Shown here piece by piece: positions 8,998 to 16,399 of a DNA stretch of 26,479 nucleotides. Within the stretch, counting starts at the first letter, position 1. Every line of letters begins with the position of its first letter. Location of the stretch: assembly GCA_023432985.1 (NCBI GenBank), contig JAEZEQ010000051.1, positions 1-26,479 on the forward strand, written 5' to 3'. The notes under the pieces are model-generated. The model did no database searches. It was given only the letters and a program-made list of their open reading frames with translations, and had not been told where the DNA came from. Position numbers and translations under genes: made by a program. Source of the DNA: Bacteroidota bacterium (GTDB lineage: Bacteria > Bacteroidota > Bacteroidia > CAIKAF01).

Positions 8998-10260
8998 ATG
9001 CGTACCCTCCACCTTCTCACCACTTTAATGGGCATTTTTTGCCCCTTTCTGCTCTATTCCCAATTCCAGGGCTGGGGACTCTACGATAGCACCAATTCGG
9101 CTTTGCCCTCTTCTATGGTCACTTCCGTAGATGTGGCTGCCAATAATAAGGTGTGGATTGCTACCAATGCCGGTTTGGTCTCTTTTCAGGATTTGATCGA
9201 CTGGAATGTGTATACTACGTCTAATTCGAACCTGGCTTCAAACTGGATTACTAAGGTCAAGGTGGACGCAAATGATAAGCTTTGGTATGCCACTCAATCC
9301 GGATTTCTCGGCTATTTGAATAATGCAACTTTTGTGAATTTTACAGCCTCAAATTCGCCCCTTGGCGCTTTCCCGGTTACGGATTTTGACTTCCTGGGTA
9401 ATGAGGTCTGGGTTACCACCAACGGTGGAGGGGTGTTTAAATATGATGGATCGAATTGGCAAAATTATAATGCGTTGAACCTGGGACTGCCCATCGATGC
9501 CGCACAAAGTATTACGGTGAATGAAGCTACAGGCGAAGTTTGTATTGGAACTTTTAATGACGGATTGTTTATTTATCAAGGCGTTTTCTGGTCAAGATTG
9601 TACTCCCTCAATTCGAATATTCCTAATGATAATATCGCTGCCGCATACCGCGAAGCCGATACTGTACTGTGGCTCGGAATCGGAACGCAATTGGCCGATT
9701 CTTGCCTGCTGCGTGTAAATAATACTCAGGTGCAAATCCTAGACTCGGCCTATACCAATGGTGTGTTTACACGGAATATCCGAGACGTGTATGTGGACCC
9801 AAATGGAGTAAAATGGTTCGCTTCGAATAATGATCAAGACGGCGGATTGATACGTTTTAATGATACCACTTTTACCCGATACCATATGTTCAACAGCGGT
9901 TTGCCGACGAATAAAGTCTATCAAAGCGCAATGGACGACAGCTCGAATTTGTGGATCGCCACTTTCCTCGGCCTTGCCGCTTTTAATGAAAAAAATTTCT
10001 ACCTCGCCCAATCCGAAAGTCAATACCCTGTGCTATACGGATGGCCTAATCCGGTCAATACGGTCATGCATTTTAGTCTGCCCCAAATGGGGAAAGGATT
10101 CCTGCAAATCTTTAATGCACAAGGTGTAATGGTGTATGAAAAGGATGCTGATTTTGCTCAAACCAATACGCTCGATTTGAATGCCCTGAAACCCGGATTT
10201 TATTTTATGCAGTTAAGTCAGGGAAATTCTGCATATTTGCTCCGTTTTGTGAAATTATAA
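8998..10260 (+). CDS. T9SS-secreted beta-propeller protein (two-component-regulator propeller repeats)
   Basis: A 420-residue exported protein. Residues 1-21 are a signal peptide (hydrophobic core then LLYSQ). Residues ~25-330 contain six or seven repeats with a VWIAT/LWYAT/VWVTTNGGGVFKYD/KWFAS-like core, the pattern of the two-component-regulator propeller (the sensor propeller of hybrid systems) used here without kinase or DNA-binding domains. From residue ~343 a type A T9SS sorting domain begins (GWPNPV) and ends with LKPGFYFMQLS...LLRFVKL. It should be secreted or surface-attached; its ligand is unknown. The next gene starts six bases after the stop, so the two are probably co-transcribed although their functions do not obviously match. 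Confidence 0.88.
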   Translation: MRTLHLLTTLMGIFCPFLLYSQFQGWGLYDSTNSALPSSMVTSVDVAANNKVWIATNAGLVSFQDLIDWNVYTTSNSNLASNWITKVKVDANDKLWYATQSGFLGYLNNATFVNFTASNSPLGAFPVTDFDFLGNEVWVTTNGGGVFKYDGSNWQNYNALNLGLPIDAAQSITVNEATGEVCIGTFNDGLFIYQGVFWSRLYSLNSNIPNDNIAAAYREADTVLWLGIGTQLADSCLLRVNNTQVQILDSAYTNGVFTRNIRDVYVDPNGVKWFASNNDQDGGLIRFNDTTFTRYHMFNSGLPTNKVYQSAMDDSSNLWIATFLGLAAFNEKNFYLAQSESQYPVLYGWPNPVNTVMHFSLPQMGKGFLQIFNAQGVMVYEKDADFAQTNTLDLNALKPGFYFMQLSQGNSAYLLRFVKL

Positions 10261-10266
10261 GTCGAC

Positions 10267-10686
10267 ATGTTTTCATTTTCTACACAACGAAGAGTATTAT
10301 ACGGAGAAACGGATAAAATGGGTTATCTCTATTATGGTAATTATGCCTCCTACTACGAAACAGGAAGGGTCGAAAGCATGCGATCGATCGGACTTGTTTA
10401 TAAAGAACTGGAAGATAAAGGGATTATTATGCCGGTTTTGGATATGTCGGTGAAATATCTTAAACCTGCATTTTATGACGATTTGCTGACGATAAAAACG
10501 ATTTTACCCGAATTCCCGGACGGATTTAAACTCTATTTTCAATACGAGATTTTTAATCAGCATAATCAATTGTTGAATACGGGCGACTCAACCCTGATTT
10601 TTTTCGATGCGAAAATTAGAAAACCTATACAAGCCGAAGAGGTATTGGAAGGAAAATTAGATGCTTTTTTTGGTAGAATTAAATAG
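10267..10686 (+). CDS. Acyl-CoA thioesterase, 4HBT/YbgC hotdog family
   Basis: A 139-residue single-domain hotdog thioesterase that hydrolyses an acyl-CoA (substrate not predictable). The N-terminal motif ETDKMGYLYYGNYASYYE matches the 4-hydroxybenzoyl-CoA thioesterase/YbgC pattern in which the Asp (D16 here) is catalytic. VDMSVKYLKPAFYDDLL-like sequence follows as expected for the central helix and strand (here LDMSVKYLKPAFYDDLL). Length is typical. It lies six bases downstream of the propeller gene and faces the DUF4159 gene tail to tail, only five bases away. Confidence 0.9.
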   Translation: MFSFSTQRRVLYGETDKMGYLYYGNYASYYETGRVESMRSIGLVYKELEDKGIIMPVLDMSVKYLKPAFYDDLLTIKTILPEFPDGFKLYFQYEIFNQHNQLLNTGDSTLIFFDAKIRKPIQAEEVLEGKLDAFFGRIK

Positions 10687-10691
10687 ACTGT

Positions 10692-11351
10692 TTAACGGGC
10701 TCCGTTGAATACGTATTGTATAATATTGGCTCCCATTTGCAGGGCCGACCGCCTTTTTTCGGGACTATTCGGGTGCACATCCGGATTCTCCCAACCGTCG
10801 CCCAAATCGGTTTCGTAGGTATAATAAATCAACATACGCCCCTCATGAAATATAGCTAAACCCTGAGGCGCTTTGTTGTCGTGCTCATGTATCTTGGGTA
10901 AGCCATTTTTAAATACAAATTTTTGAGCATAAATAGGATGGGATGCCGGTATAGACACTAATTCTTTATCGGGAAAAAGTCTTTTTAATTCCGGTCGTAT
11001 AAATTTATCCATACCATAATTGTCGTCTATATGCAAAAAACCTCCCGCCATTAAATAATTGCGTAAATTCCTCAAATCCGATTCAGAAAATACAACATTG
11101 CCATGACCCGTCATATGTATAAAGGGATAATTGAATATATCGGCACTCGATGCCTCTACCACCTCGGGTTCGGGATTTATATTTGTTTGTAGATTCTGAT
11201 TGCAAAATGAAATCAGGTTGGGCAAGGATGTCGGATTGGCATACCAATCACCCCCGCCATTGTATTTTAATACGGCAATTTTTACCGATTGCGAGCGGAT
11301 AGCTTGCATGGGTAAAAAGCTTAAGCAAAAAAGTATGCAGATTATTCTCAT
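10692..11351 (-). CDS. DUF4159 domain protein, exported
   Basis: A 219-residue protein with a signal peptide (MRIICILFCLSFLPMQAIRS then Q) and one DUF4159 domain. KIAVLKYNGGGDWY opens the domain; FIHMTGHGNVVFS and GGFLHIDDNYGMD are the conserved core, and the end has LIYYTYETDLGDGWE. DUF4159 proteins often accompany MoxR/DUF58/aerotolerance-type clusters in Bacteroidota and have no assigned reaction; that cluster is not visible here. An upstream extension in frame to 11453 exists, but the start at 11351 gives a normal signal peptide and sits six bases after the expected transcription start of a good promoter, so I prefer it. Confidence 0.88.
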   Translation of the reverse strand: MRIICILFCLSFLPMQAIRSQSVKIAVLKYNGGGDWYANPTSLPNLISFCNQNLQTNINPEPEVVEASSADIFNYPFIHMTGHGNVVFSESDLRNLRNYLMAGGFLHIDDNYGMDKFIRPELKRLFPDKELVSIPASHPIYAQKFVFKNGLPKIHEHDNKAPQGLAIFHEGRMLIYYTYETDLGDGWENPDVHPNSPEKRRSALQMGANIIQYVFNGAR

Positions 11352-11361
11352 ATAAGGGTAA

Positions 11362-11393
11362 CAAAGATTGTGAACATTTATTTTCTTTGCAAA
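11362..11393 (-). promoter_or_regulatory. Promoter of the DUF4159 gene
   Basis: On the minus strand, TTTG (11393-11390), a 20-base spacer and AATCTTTG (11369-11362) fit the TTTG-N19/20-TAnnTTTG pattern with one mismatch. Transcription would start a few bases before the ATG at 11351. Confidence 0.6.
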
Positions 11394-11405
11394 CGATTTA
11401 TAAGA

Positions 11406-12326
11406 ATGAAAGATAAAATAAGCCTTTTCTCGGTAGACAATAAAGTGGGACAATTTATTATTTTGATTGTTCTCGGTCTCACATGGGGAAGCTCATTTAT
11501 ATTGATGAAAAAAGGATTGGTCGCCTTCGAATCGTTCGAGGTAGCTCTAATCCGACTCTTTTTTGCCTTTATTGTTATTTTCCCATTTCTGATTAAAGAA
11601 CTGCGCACTATTCCCAAAGATAAATATATATGGCTGGCCCTCACCGGCTGGTTAGGTAACGGCCTGCCCGCATTTTTATTTGCACTCGGAATAAGTAAGA
11701 TCGACTCCAGCCTGGGCGGAATTATCAATAGTACAACCCCCATTTTCACCCTGCTGATCGGCATTTTTTTCTTCGGCCTGCAATTTCAAAAATCTGCCGT
11801 ATGGGGTATAGTGGTCGGACTTTTAGGGACGGTTTATCTGATTGCATCCGGATATAAAGGAGAACAGGACAGCCGCTTTGTATACGCACTTTTTCCCCTC
11901 TTAGGCTCTGTGCTATACGGATTTTCAAATACAATTATCAAGATAAAACTGGCCGAACTGAAACCGGTTGTGATAACCGCATCTGCTTTTACAGCCCTTA
12001 TGCCGGTGATTATCCCCGCATTTTTTTTATTGGGTATACCCCAAAAAGCAGTGGAAAACGAAATACATTTTATCGCATTTTCTTATAGTGCCCTGCTCGG
12101 AATCCTGGGAACCAGTCTCGCCGTAATTGTATATAATTACCTCATTAAACATACCAGTATCTTATTTGCCGCATCCGTAACCTATATTATTCCGGTCTTT
12201 GCAATGGCATGGGGCTTTGTTTTTGGCGAAGCCCTAAGTATCCACTATTTTATCGGATTGGCTATAATCATTACCGGGGTATGGATGGTCAATAAATCCG
12301 GTCAGGCTAAGGGCATAAAGAAATAG
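11406..12326 (+). CDS. EamA/DMT-family transporter
   Basis: A 306-residue inner-membrane protein with ten predicted helices arranged as two EamA repeats. The first repeat opens with LTWGSSFILMKKGL and contains FEVALIRLFFAF, the usual signature of the drug/metabolite transporter family. The second repeat starts near residue 150 (FPLLGSVLYGFSNTIIK) and ends with GLAIIITGVWMVN. Members export small metabolites such as amino acids or nucleosides; the substrate cannot be read from sequence. I chose ATG 11406; an in-frame TTG at 11370 would add twelve residues reaching into the divergent promoter region. Its last 20 bases overlap the convergent gene on the other strand. Confidence 0.88.
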   Translation: MKDKISLFSVDNKVGQFIILIVLGLTWGSSFILMKKGLVAFESFEVALIRLFFAFIVIFPFLIKELRTIPKDKYIWLALTGWLGNGLPAFLFALGISKIDSSLGGIINSTTPIFTLLIGIFFFGLQFQKSAVWGIVVGLLGTVYLIASGYKGEQDSRFVYALFPLLGSVLYGFSNTIIKIKLAELKPVVITASAFTALMPVIIPAFFLLGIPQKAVENEIHFIAFSYSALLGILGTSLAVIVYNYLIKHTSILFAASVTYIIPVFAMAWGFVFGEALSIHYFIGLAIIITGVWMVNKSGQAKGIKK

Positions 12327-12711
12327 GAGTGAGCTCGGGTAATAATTCGGCCCTTTGAATCGAAAAGGTGTCCGGACAACTTTGTATGTATAAACGCGTC
12401 TTTTTGTCGCCCAATATGCCTTCCAGGGCATAAATGGGACAAGGTTTTTCTCGTGGCGAACTATCACCGAATTTTACATCGGCCTCTTTAACCCATGATT
12501 TAAAGGTTAATGTATCGAAGCCAAATTGATGCAAACTGCAATAGGTTAGAGAATCTCCGGGACTCGATTTTATTATTTGTTCTCTCACTTTTCCCTTAGG
12601 CCAAACCGCCGGTAACTCTCTATCCCCAAAATAAAAATATACCAGAACAAATCCGAGTAAAACACCGCCTAAATAATAAGCCAGTCGCTTGTAAAATTTG
12701 CTGTTTTGCAT
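12307..12711 (-). CDS. Small membrane-anchored protein, possibly DUF4258
   Basis: A 134-residue protein with one N-terminal membrane helix (YKRLAYYLGGVLLGFVLVYFYF) and a soluble remainder carrying several cysteines (YCSLHQFG, KPCPIYALEG, IQSCPD). A protein of this shape is often found next to alanine dehydrogenase in Bacteroidota and I associate it with DUF4258, but that is from memory and not certain. It starts three bases after the ald stop codon, so the two are almost certainly co-transcribed. Function unknown. Confidence 0.65.
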   Translation of the reverse strand: MQNSKFYKRLAYYLGGVLLGFVLVYFYFGDRELPAVWPKGKVREQIIKSSPGDSLTYCSLHQFGFDTLTFKSWVKEADVKFGDSSPREKPCPIYALEGILGDKKTRLYIQSCPDTFSIQRAELLPELTPISLCP

Positions 12712-12714
12712 AAT

Positions 12715-13920
12715 CTAAAATGCAGCCATTAATAAGTTTAAATCGGTAGATTGAATATTGTACATCTCTCCGAAATTACGATTTGTCAACGCTCCGCGGA
12801 ATATATAAACCCCGTTTCGAGCACCTTTATCTGTTTTTAAAGTGTTTTCCAATCCGCCTTCTTCGCCCAGTTTTAATAGAAATGGACCCATAATATTGCT
12901 GAGTGCAATCGACGCTGTATGCGAAACGCGCGAAGGAATATTAGGCACGCAATAATGCGTAACGCCAAATTTCACAAAGGTGGGGGAGGTATGATCGGTG
13001 GGTTGGGAGGTTTCGAAAACGCCACCCTGATCTATGGAAATGTCTATAATCACAGATCCAAATTTCATTTCGGATACCATAGATTCGTTTACTACACAAG
13101 GAGTGCGACCCTCCGGCGCACGAAGTGCACCAATAACTACATCTGCTGTTTTAATGGCAGAAGCCAATTCTTTTTGAGTGAGCAAGCTGGTATATAAACG
13201 TTGGCCTACATCAATTTGTAAACGCCGTAAACGATGAATGGAATTGTCGAAAACTTTGACCTGTGCGCCCATGCCTAAGGCTGCTCTTACGGCAAATTCG
13301 CCCGCAGTACCCGCACCAATCACTACCACCGAAGTGGGAGCTACACCCGAAATGCCGCCTAATAACAAACCCTTACCCTTGGTGGCATTACTCAAATATT
13401 CACCCGCAATAAGAATGGAAGCAGATCCGGCAATCTCGGCCATACTGCGCACAACAGGATAAATTCCGTCTTTGTCTTTCATATAATTGAAAGCAAGGGC
13501 GTTTACTTTTTTGGCCATTAAGGCTTTTATAATATGCTCGTATCTATTCGATAATTGAATTGCCGAAATAAGGGTTTGCCCCGAACGCATTAACCCAATT
13601 TCCTCAAGAGTGGGAGGTGATATTTTTAATATAATTCCGGCTTTATAAATTTCTTCGCAACTATATACAATTTGTGCTCCTGCTTCACTTAAATCCTGAT
13701 CACTAAATCCGGCTGATGCACCGGCATTCGATTCAACCATAATCTGATGTCCGTTTGCCACTAAATAGGCTATGGCATCCGGCACCAGGGCAATTCGATT
13801 TTCTTTAAAAGTAGTCTCCTTTGGAATACCAATTATTGCGCCTTGCGTACTGCGCCCTACAGCCAATAATTCCTCCTGCGGAATATAAACCGAACCCGGA
13901 TTTAGACTTGAATGCATCAT
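12715..13920 (-). CDS. ald: Alanine dehydrogenase
   Basis: NAD-dependent alanine dehydrogenase (L-alanine + NAD+ + water to pyruvate + NADH + ammonia) of the AlaDH/PNT family. The 401 residues carry IGIPKETTFKENRIALVPD near 30-48, the substrate-site Rossmann motif VVVIGAGTAGEFAVRAA near 193-209, GALRAPEGRTPCVV, VIIDISIDQGG and YCVPNIPSRVSHTAS. A ~25-residue N-terminal extension before the IGIPKE motif is usual for the Bacteroidota form. The ATG doublet at 13920/13917 leaves the exact start open by one codon. It heads a two-gene unit with the small membrane protein downstream. Confidence 0.95.
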   Translation of the reverse strand: MMHSSLNPGSVYIPQEELLAVGRSTQGAIIGIPKETTFKENRIALVPDAIAYLVANGHQIMVESNAGASAGFSDQDLSEAGAQIVYSCEEIYKAGIILKISPPTLEEIGLMRSGQTLISAIQLSNRYEHIIKALMAKKVNALAFNYMKDKDGIYPVVRSMAEIAGSASILIAGEYLSNATKGKGLLLGGISGVAPTSVVVIGAGTAGEFAVRAALGMGAQVKVFDNSIHRLRRLQIDVGQRLYTSLLTQKELASAIKTADVVIGALRAPEGRTPCVVNESMVSEMKFGSVIIDISIDQGGVFETSQPTDHTSPTFVKFGVTHYCVPNIPSRVSHTASIALSNIMGPFLLKLGEEGGLENTLKTDKGARNGVYIFRGALTNRNFGEMYNIQSTDLNLLMAAF

Positions 13921-13958
13921 GTAAATATGTTTAGCCGTTTTTCAATGGATTGATTCCT

Positions 13959-13966
13959 CAAATGTA
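13959..13966 (-). promoter_or_regulatory. -7 element upstream of ald
   Basis: Read on the minus strand the site is TACATTTG, a perfect TAnnTTTG, leaving a leader of about 34 bases before the ald ATG. A -33 box is not clear. Confidence 0.5.
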
Positions 13967-14012
13967 ATGATTCTTTTTCCTTCTTGGAAGTATACTTTGA
14001 ACTTTGACTAAG

Positions 14013-14049
14013 CTTAACCCTTTTAATAATTTTTTGTTAGAGGGCTAAG
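14013..14049. repeat. Imperfect hairpin between ald and the broken lipoprotein gene
   Basis: CTTAACCCT (14013-14021) and AGGGCTAAG (14041-14049) are inverted with one mismatch around a 19-base AT-rich loop. It has no T run on either side, so it is not a classical terminator. Apart from this and the ald promoter, the 13921-14172 interval shows nothing recognisable. Confidence 0.4.
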
Positions 14050-14172
14050 TGTTTTTATAAGCAGCTTGAATTTTAAACTCATTTAATTAGGCTTAACAAA
14101 TGTTGACTATGAATTTCTTGCAAATGTTTATAGCTTAGCTGATAATATTAACCAATTAAATTTTATTAGCTT

Positions 14173-14338
14173 ATGAGAAAGTTATTTTTGTTTTTCTTTG
14201 CTTCTATGTTTATTATTGGATGATCGAAAGAAGAGAAAGTGTGGAATACGGCAGTAAAACCCCAAGCTAAAATTACGGATGCAGTTTTTGGTATTACATT
14301 GGGTAAGAAATTTGATGTTTCAAGTCCGAATGAAGGAG
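14173..14338 (+). pseudogene. 5' part of a broken small lipoprotein gene
   Basis: From ATG 14173 the frame encodes MRKLFLFFFASMFIIG, an ideal lipoprotein signal peptide. The next codon, where the lipobox requires cysteine, is TGA (14221-14223). Beyond it the frame goes on with SKEEKVWNTAVKPQ and FGITLGKKFDVSS, which looks like a real mature lipoprotein, until the cassette start at 14338/14339. The frame then stays open by chance to TAA 14420-14422. A matching 3' part seems to lie at 21547-21702, before tsaE. I see the nonsense codon and the sequence change at the junction; that both pieces are one gene is inference. Confidence 0.65.
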
Positions 14339-14392
14339 TTGGCGGTCAGCTTAAAAGACAGTACAGACAAAAAGATATAAAATACTCTAAGA

Positions 14393-15319
14393 ATGATTCG
14401 AAATTTTTTATTCCATCGTGTTAATCCAGAAAGAGACAAACTTTGGGACCCAATGAGCGTTGACCTTTTTGACAAATGTATTCGGTACATTTCTAAAAAA
14501 TATAACGTGATACAATTTGAAGAACTTGCTTTCTCTAATGATTACAAGAAAAATCATAAAAGGAAATTAGCGACAATTATGTTTGATGATGGCTATAAAG
14601 ACAATATTGATTTTGCGGCACCAATTTTGAAAAAATATGATATTAAAGCATCATTTTATGTAGTAACCGAATGTATTGACAAAAATATTCCAACGTGGAC
14701 ACATATTTTAGAGCATTTGTTTCAGTTCACATCAGTTGTAAATATTGATATGAGTTTTAATTTTTTACCACAAGAATTAAGAATTTTTAAATTAAGTAGC
14801 CACGAAGAACGACTAAATTATGTAGGTAAATTGAAACCGTTTTTAAAAACACTTTCGCACGATAACAGACAAATGGTTTTAAATAGAGTAATTGAAGTAT
14901 ACAATGACATTGAATTTCCAAAGTTAATGATGAATTGGGATGATTTACGAAAATTGAGAGAAGAAGGTCATTACATTGGTTCGCATACTGTTACACATTG
15001 TATGCTTGGTACTATGGATAACGAAAATGATATTATTTCAGAATTAACATTATCGGGGAAACGTATTCAAGAAGAATTGGGATATTTTCCATTAACAATT
15101 TCTTACCCTGTTGGTAGTTTCAATAAAACAACAAAAGACCTTTCACAAAAGGTGGGTTATAAAATTGGATTAGCAGTAAAGCAAAACGTTCATAATCCAT
15201 ACAAGGAAGACTTGTACGAAGTTTCAAGAATTGAACTATATAATGAACCTTGGTGGAAAACTCGTTTGAGAATAACAAATACATTAGAAAATATAAAATC
15301 ATTTATTCGATACAGATGA
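14393..15319 (+). CDS. Polysaccharide deacetylase (NodB family)
   Basis: A 308-residue carbohydrate esterase 4 (NodB homology) protein, predicted to remove acetyl groups from an N-acetylated sugar using a metal ion. The opening FHRVNPERD is typical. The metal/catalytic motif is MFDDGYKD (FDDG at 64-67), the second motif SHTVTH at 197-202 gives the two metal histidines, and the third is SYPVGSF. There is no signal peptide, so it should act on a cytoplasmic sugar nucleotide or lipid-linked sugar rather than on the wall. Its stop TGA overlaps the ATG of the next gene (ATGA). Base composition is clearly more AT-rich than the flanking core genes, consistent with transfer. Confidence 0.9.
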   Translation: MIRNFLFHRVNPERDKLWDPMSVDLFDKCIRYISKKYNVIQFEELAFSNDYKKNHKRKLATIMFDDGYKDNIDFAAPILKKYDIKASFYVVTECIDKNIPTWTHILEHLFQFTSVVNIDMSFNFLPQELRIFKLSSHEERLNYVGKLKPFLKTLSHDNRQMVLNRVIEVYNDIEFPKLMMNWDDLRKLREEGHYIGSHTVTHCMLGTMDNENDIISELTLSGKRIQEELGYFPLTISYPVGSFNKTTKDLSQKVGYKIGLAVKQNVHNPYKEDLYEVSRIELYNEPWWKTRLRITNTLENIKSFIRYR

Positions 15320-16119
15320 AAATCATTTTATGGATTGGTAATGAACCCAATCAAAAAGCCTTAGCAAATAAATTGCACGCAGTTTTTCCCATTACAGCAA
15401 TTGTTACTGAAACACGCCAGTCAAAAAGGAAACTCACAATTTGGCTGATTATAGAAAAAATAATTGAAAAATTATTTCTTTCTTCTATTGGGAAAGCGTG
15501 GTGGGGTATGCTCAAATATTATGAAGAAAAATATCCGAAATATCCTAATACAGAAATTTTAGACGTTGAAAATATTAACTCTGAATCTGTATTTGATTTT
15601 ACGAACAATTACAAGCCCGATTTAATTATGGTTTCAGGAACACGCATTATAAAGGAAAAAATGTTATCAATAAATCCTTCAATCGGCATCTTAAATCTAC
15701 ATACAGGCCTCTCACCATACGTTAAAGGTGGACCGAATTGTACAAATTGGTGTATTGCTAATCAAGACTTCCATTTAATTGGCAACACAATTATGTGGAT
15801 AGACAAAGGAATTGACACGGGAAATATTTTGACAACGGAATTTACATTAATCAATGGTAATGAAAACTTATCAGAATTACACTTAAAAGTTATGGAACAC
15901 GCTCATAATTTATACATAAGTGCAGTAAAATTTCTTGTAAAGGGAAAGAGACAAAGCGTTAAACAATCCGACATAGCTGATGGAGTAACTTTTTATACAA
16001 AAGAATGGAATTTAAAACAAAAATTTAAATTAGTGAAAAATTTTTCGCAATTAAAAAAACAATTTGACAAGGGAGACATTATTATTAAACGAAAAGACAT
16101 TAAAACAATTGAAATATAA
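15316..16119 (+). CDS. Formyltransferase of the Fmt/sugar N-formyltransferase family
   Basis: A 267-residue formyl_transf domain protein. It shows the catalytic triad of the family: NLH at 127-129 (within GILNLHTGLSPYVKGG) and the Asp of GIDTG at ~167, matching Asn, His and Asp of methionyl-tRNA formyltransferase. Members use 10-formyl-tetrahydrofolate. It is too short for a housekeeping Fmt, lacks that enzyme's C-terminal tRNA domain, and follows a sugar deacetylase, so N-formylation of a free amino sugar exposed by the upstream enzyme is the likely job (inference). I chose ATG 15316 because it overlaps the previous stop in ATGA; longer in-frame versions run into the deacetylase gene. The stop is directly followed by the attC-like repeat. 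Confidence 0.85.
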   Translation: MKIILWIGNEPNQKALANKLHAVFPITAIVTETRQSKRKLTIWLIIEKIIEKLFLSSIGKAWWGMLKYYEEKYPKYPNTEILDVENINSESVFDFTNNYKPDLIMVSGTRIIKEKMLSINPSIGILNLHTGLSPYVKGGPNCTNWCIANQDFHLIGNTIMWIDKGIDTGNILTTEFTLINGNENLSELHLKVMEHAHNLYISAVKFLVKGKRQSVKQSDIADGVTFYTKEWNLKQKFKLVKNFSQLKKQFDKGDIIIKRKDIKTIEI

Positions 16120-16136
16120 CTAACATAAAAAGCCGA

Positions 16137-16268
16137 ACCGCCAACAAAGGTTATATGCAATAAGGGCTTCAGTGGTAATTCAAGCATTCTGCACCGCTCA
16201 AACTTCGGTGTAGGTGGACAGGAAAGTAGCTCGCAAACCCTTACTGCTTATAGCCTAAAACGTTAAGT
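16137..16268 (+). repeat. attC-like imperfect inverted repeat
   Basis: Outer left box ACCGCCAAC (R''-like, ends in AAC), four to five bases, then arm 16148-16166. A central region follows that can form small hairpins such as CACCG/CGGTG (16187-16205). The inverted arm is 16238-16256 (16 of 19 positions match), then AAAAC and the core GTTAAGT (R'-like, GTTRRRY). Length (~130 bp), box order and position right after a stop codon match large attC sites of the VCR kind. I recall similar repeats from other Bacteroidota intergenic regions, but could not check. Confidence 0.6.
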
Positions 16269-16399
16269 GCATTATATGAGAAAATGCCTGAATCATAAGC
16301 CATACTAAAACCATTTCCCAAGAGCAAGTGTTTTGGGCGATTATTCTTTGCCAAATACTCAATCACATAGTCGTATGTTAGAATTTCAGTTTTTGCCAT
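16241..16399 (-). pseudogene. N-terminal fragment of a DUF4917-like gene
   Basis: On the minus strand an ATG at 16399-16397 overlaps the stop of res (TAATG), so it was the next gene of the restriction operon. It encodes 52 residues including PKHLLLGNGFSMAYDSGIFS and YNAL. From memory this matches the N-terminus of DUF4917 proteins, which begin with a similar HLLLGNGFS motif and run to ~300 residues. Similarity should end around YNAL, because the bases after that are the core and arm of the attC-like repeat, where the frame stops at 16241-16243. The gene is thus cut at, or within a few bases of, the recombination core at 16262-16268. Confidence 0.65.

Larger units (their letters stand above)
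14339..16262 (+). mobile_element. Integron-like gene cassette with two glycan genes
   Basis: The segment begins inside GTTGGCGGT (14338-14346), a GTTRRRY-type core interrupted after its first base, and ends at the G of a second core, GTTAAGT (16262-16268). Between them lie two coupled genes on the plus strand and an attC-like inverted repeat right after their stop. The first nine bases including the left G are the exact complement of ACCGCCAAC (16137-16145), the outer left box of that repeat, as expected if the circular form has a self-complementary attC. This is cassette anatomy; no integrase gene is in the window. The boundaries are inferred from these matches only. Confidence 0.6.

Noticed and set aside
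10694..10706. Hairpin AACGG-GCT-CCGTT between the thioesterase and DUF4159 genes
   Set aside because: Only five pairs, no T run, and it lies inside the DUF4159 coding end; too weak to call a terminator.
14221..14270. Selenocysteine insertion at the lipobox UGA
   Set aside because: No stem-loop with an exposed GU follows at the distance a bacterial SECIS needs, and no Sec machinery is visible. A nonsense mutation is simpler.
14239..14424. Separate 61-codon gene starting at GTG 14239
   Set aside because: It is the middle of the broken lipoprotein frame plus chance open sequence of the cassette leader; no start signal of its own.
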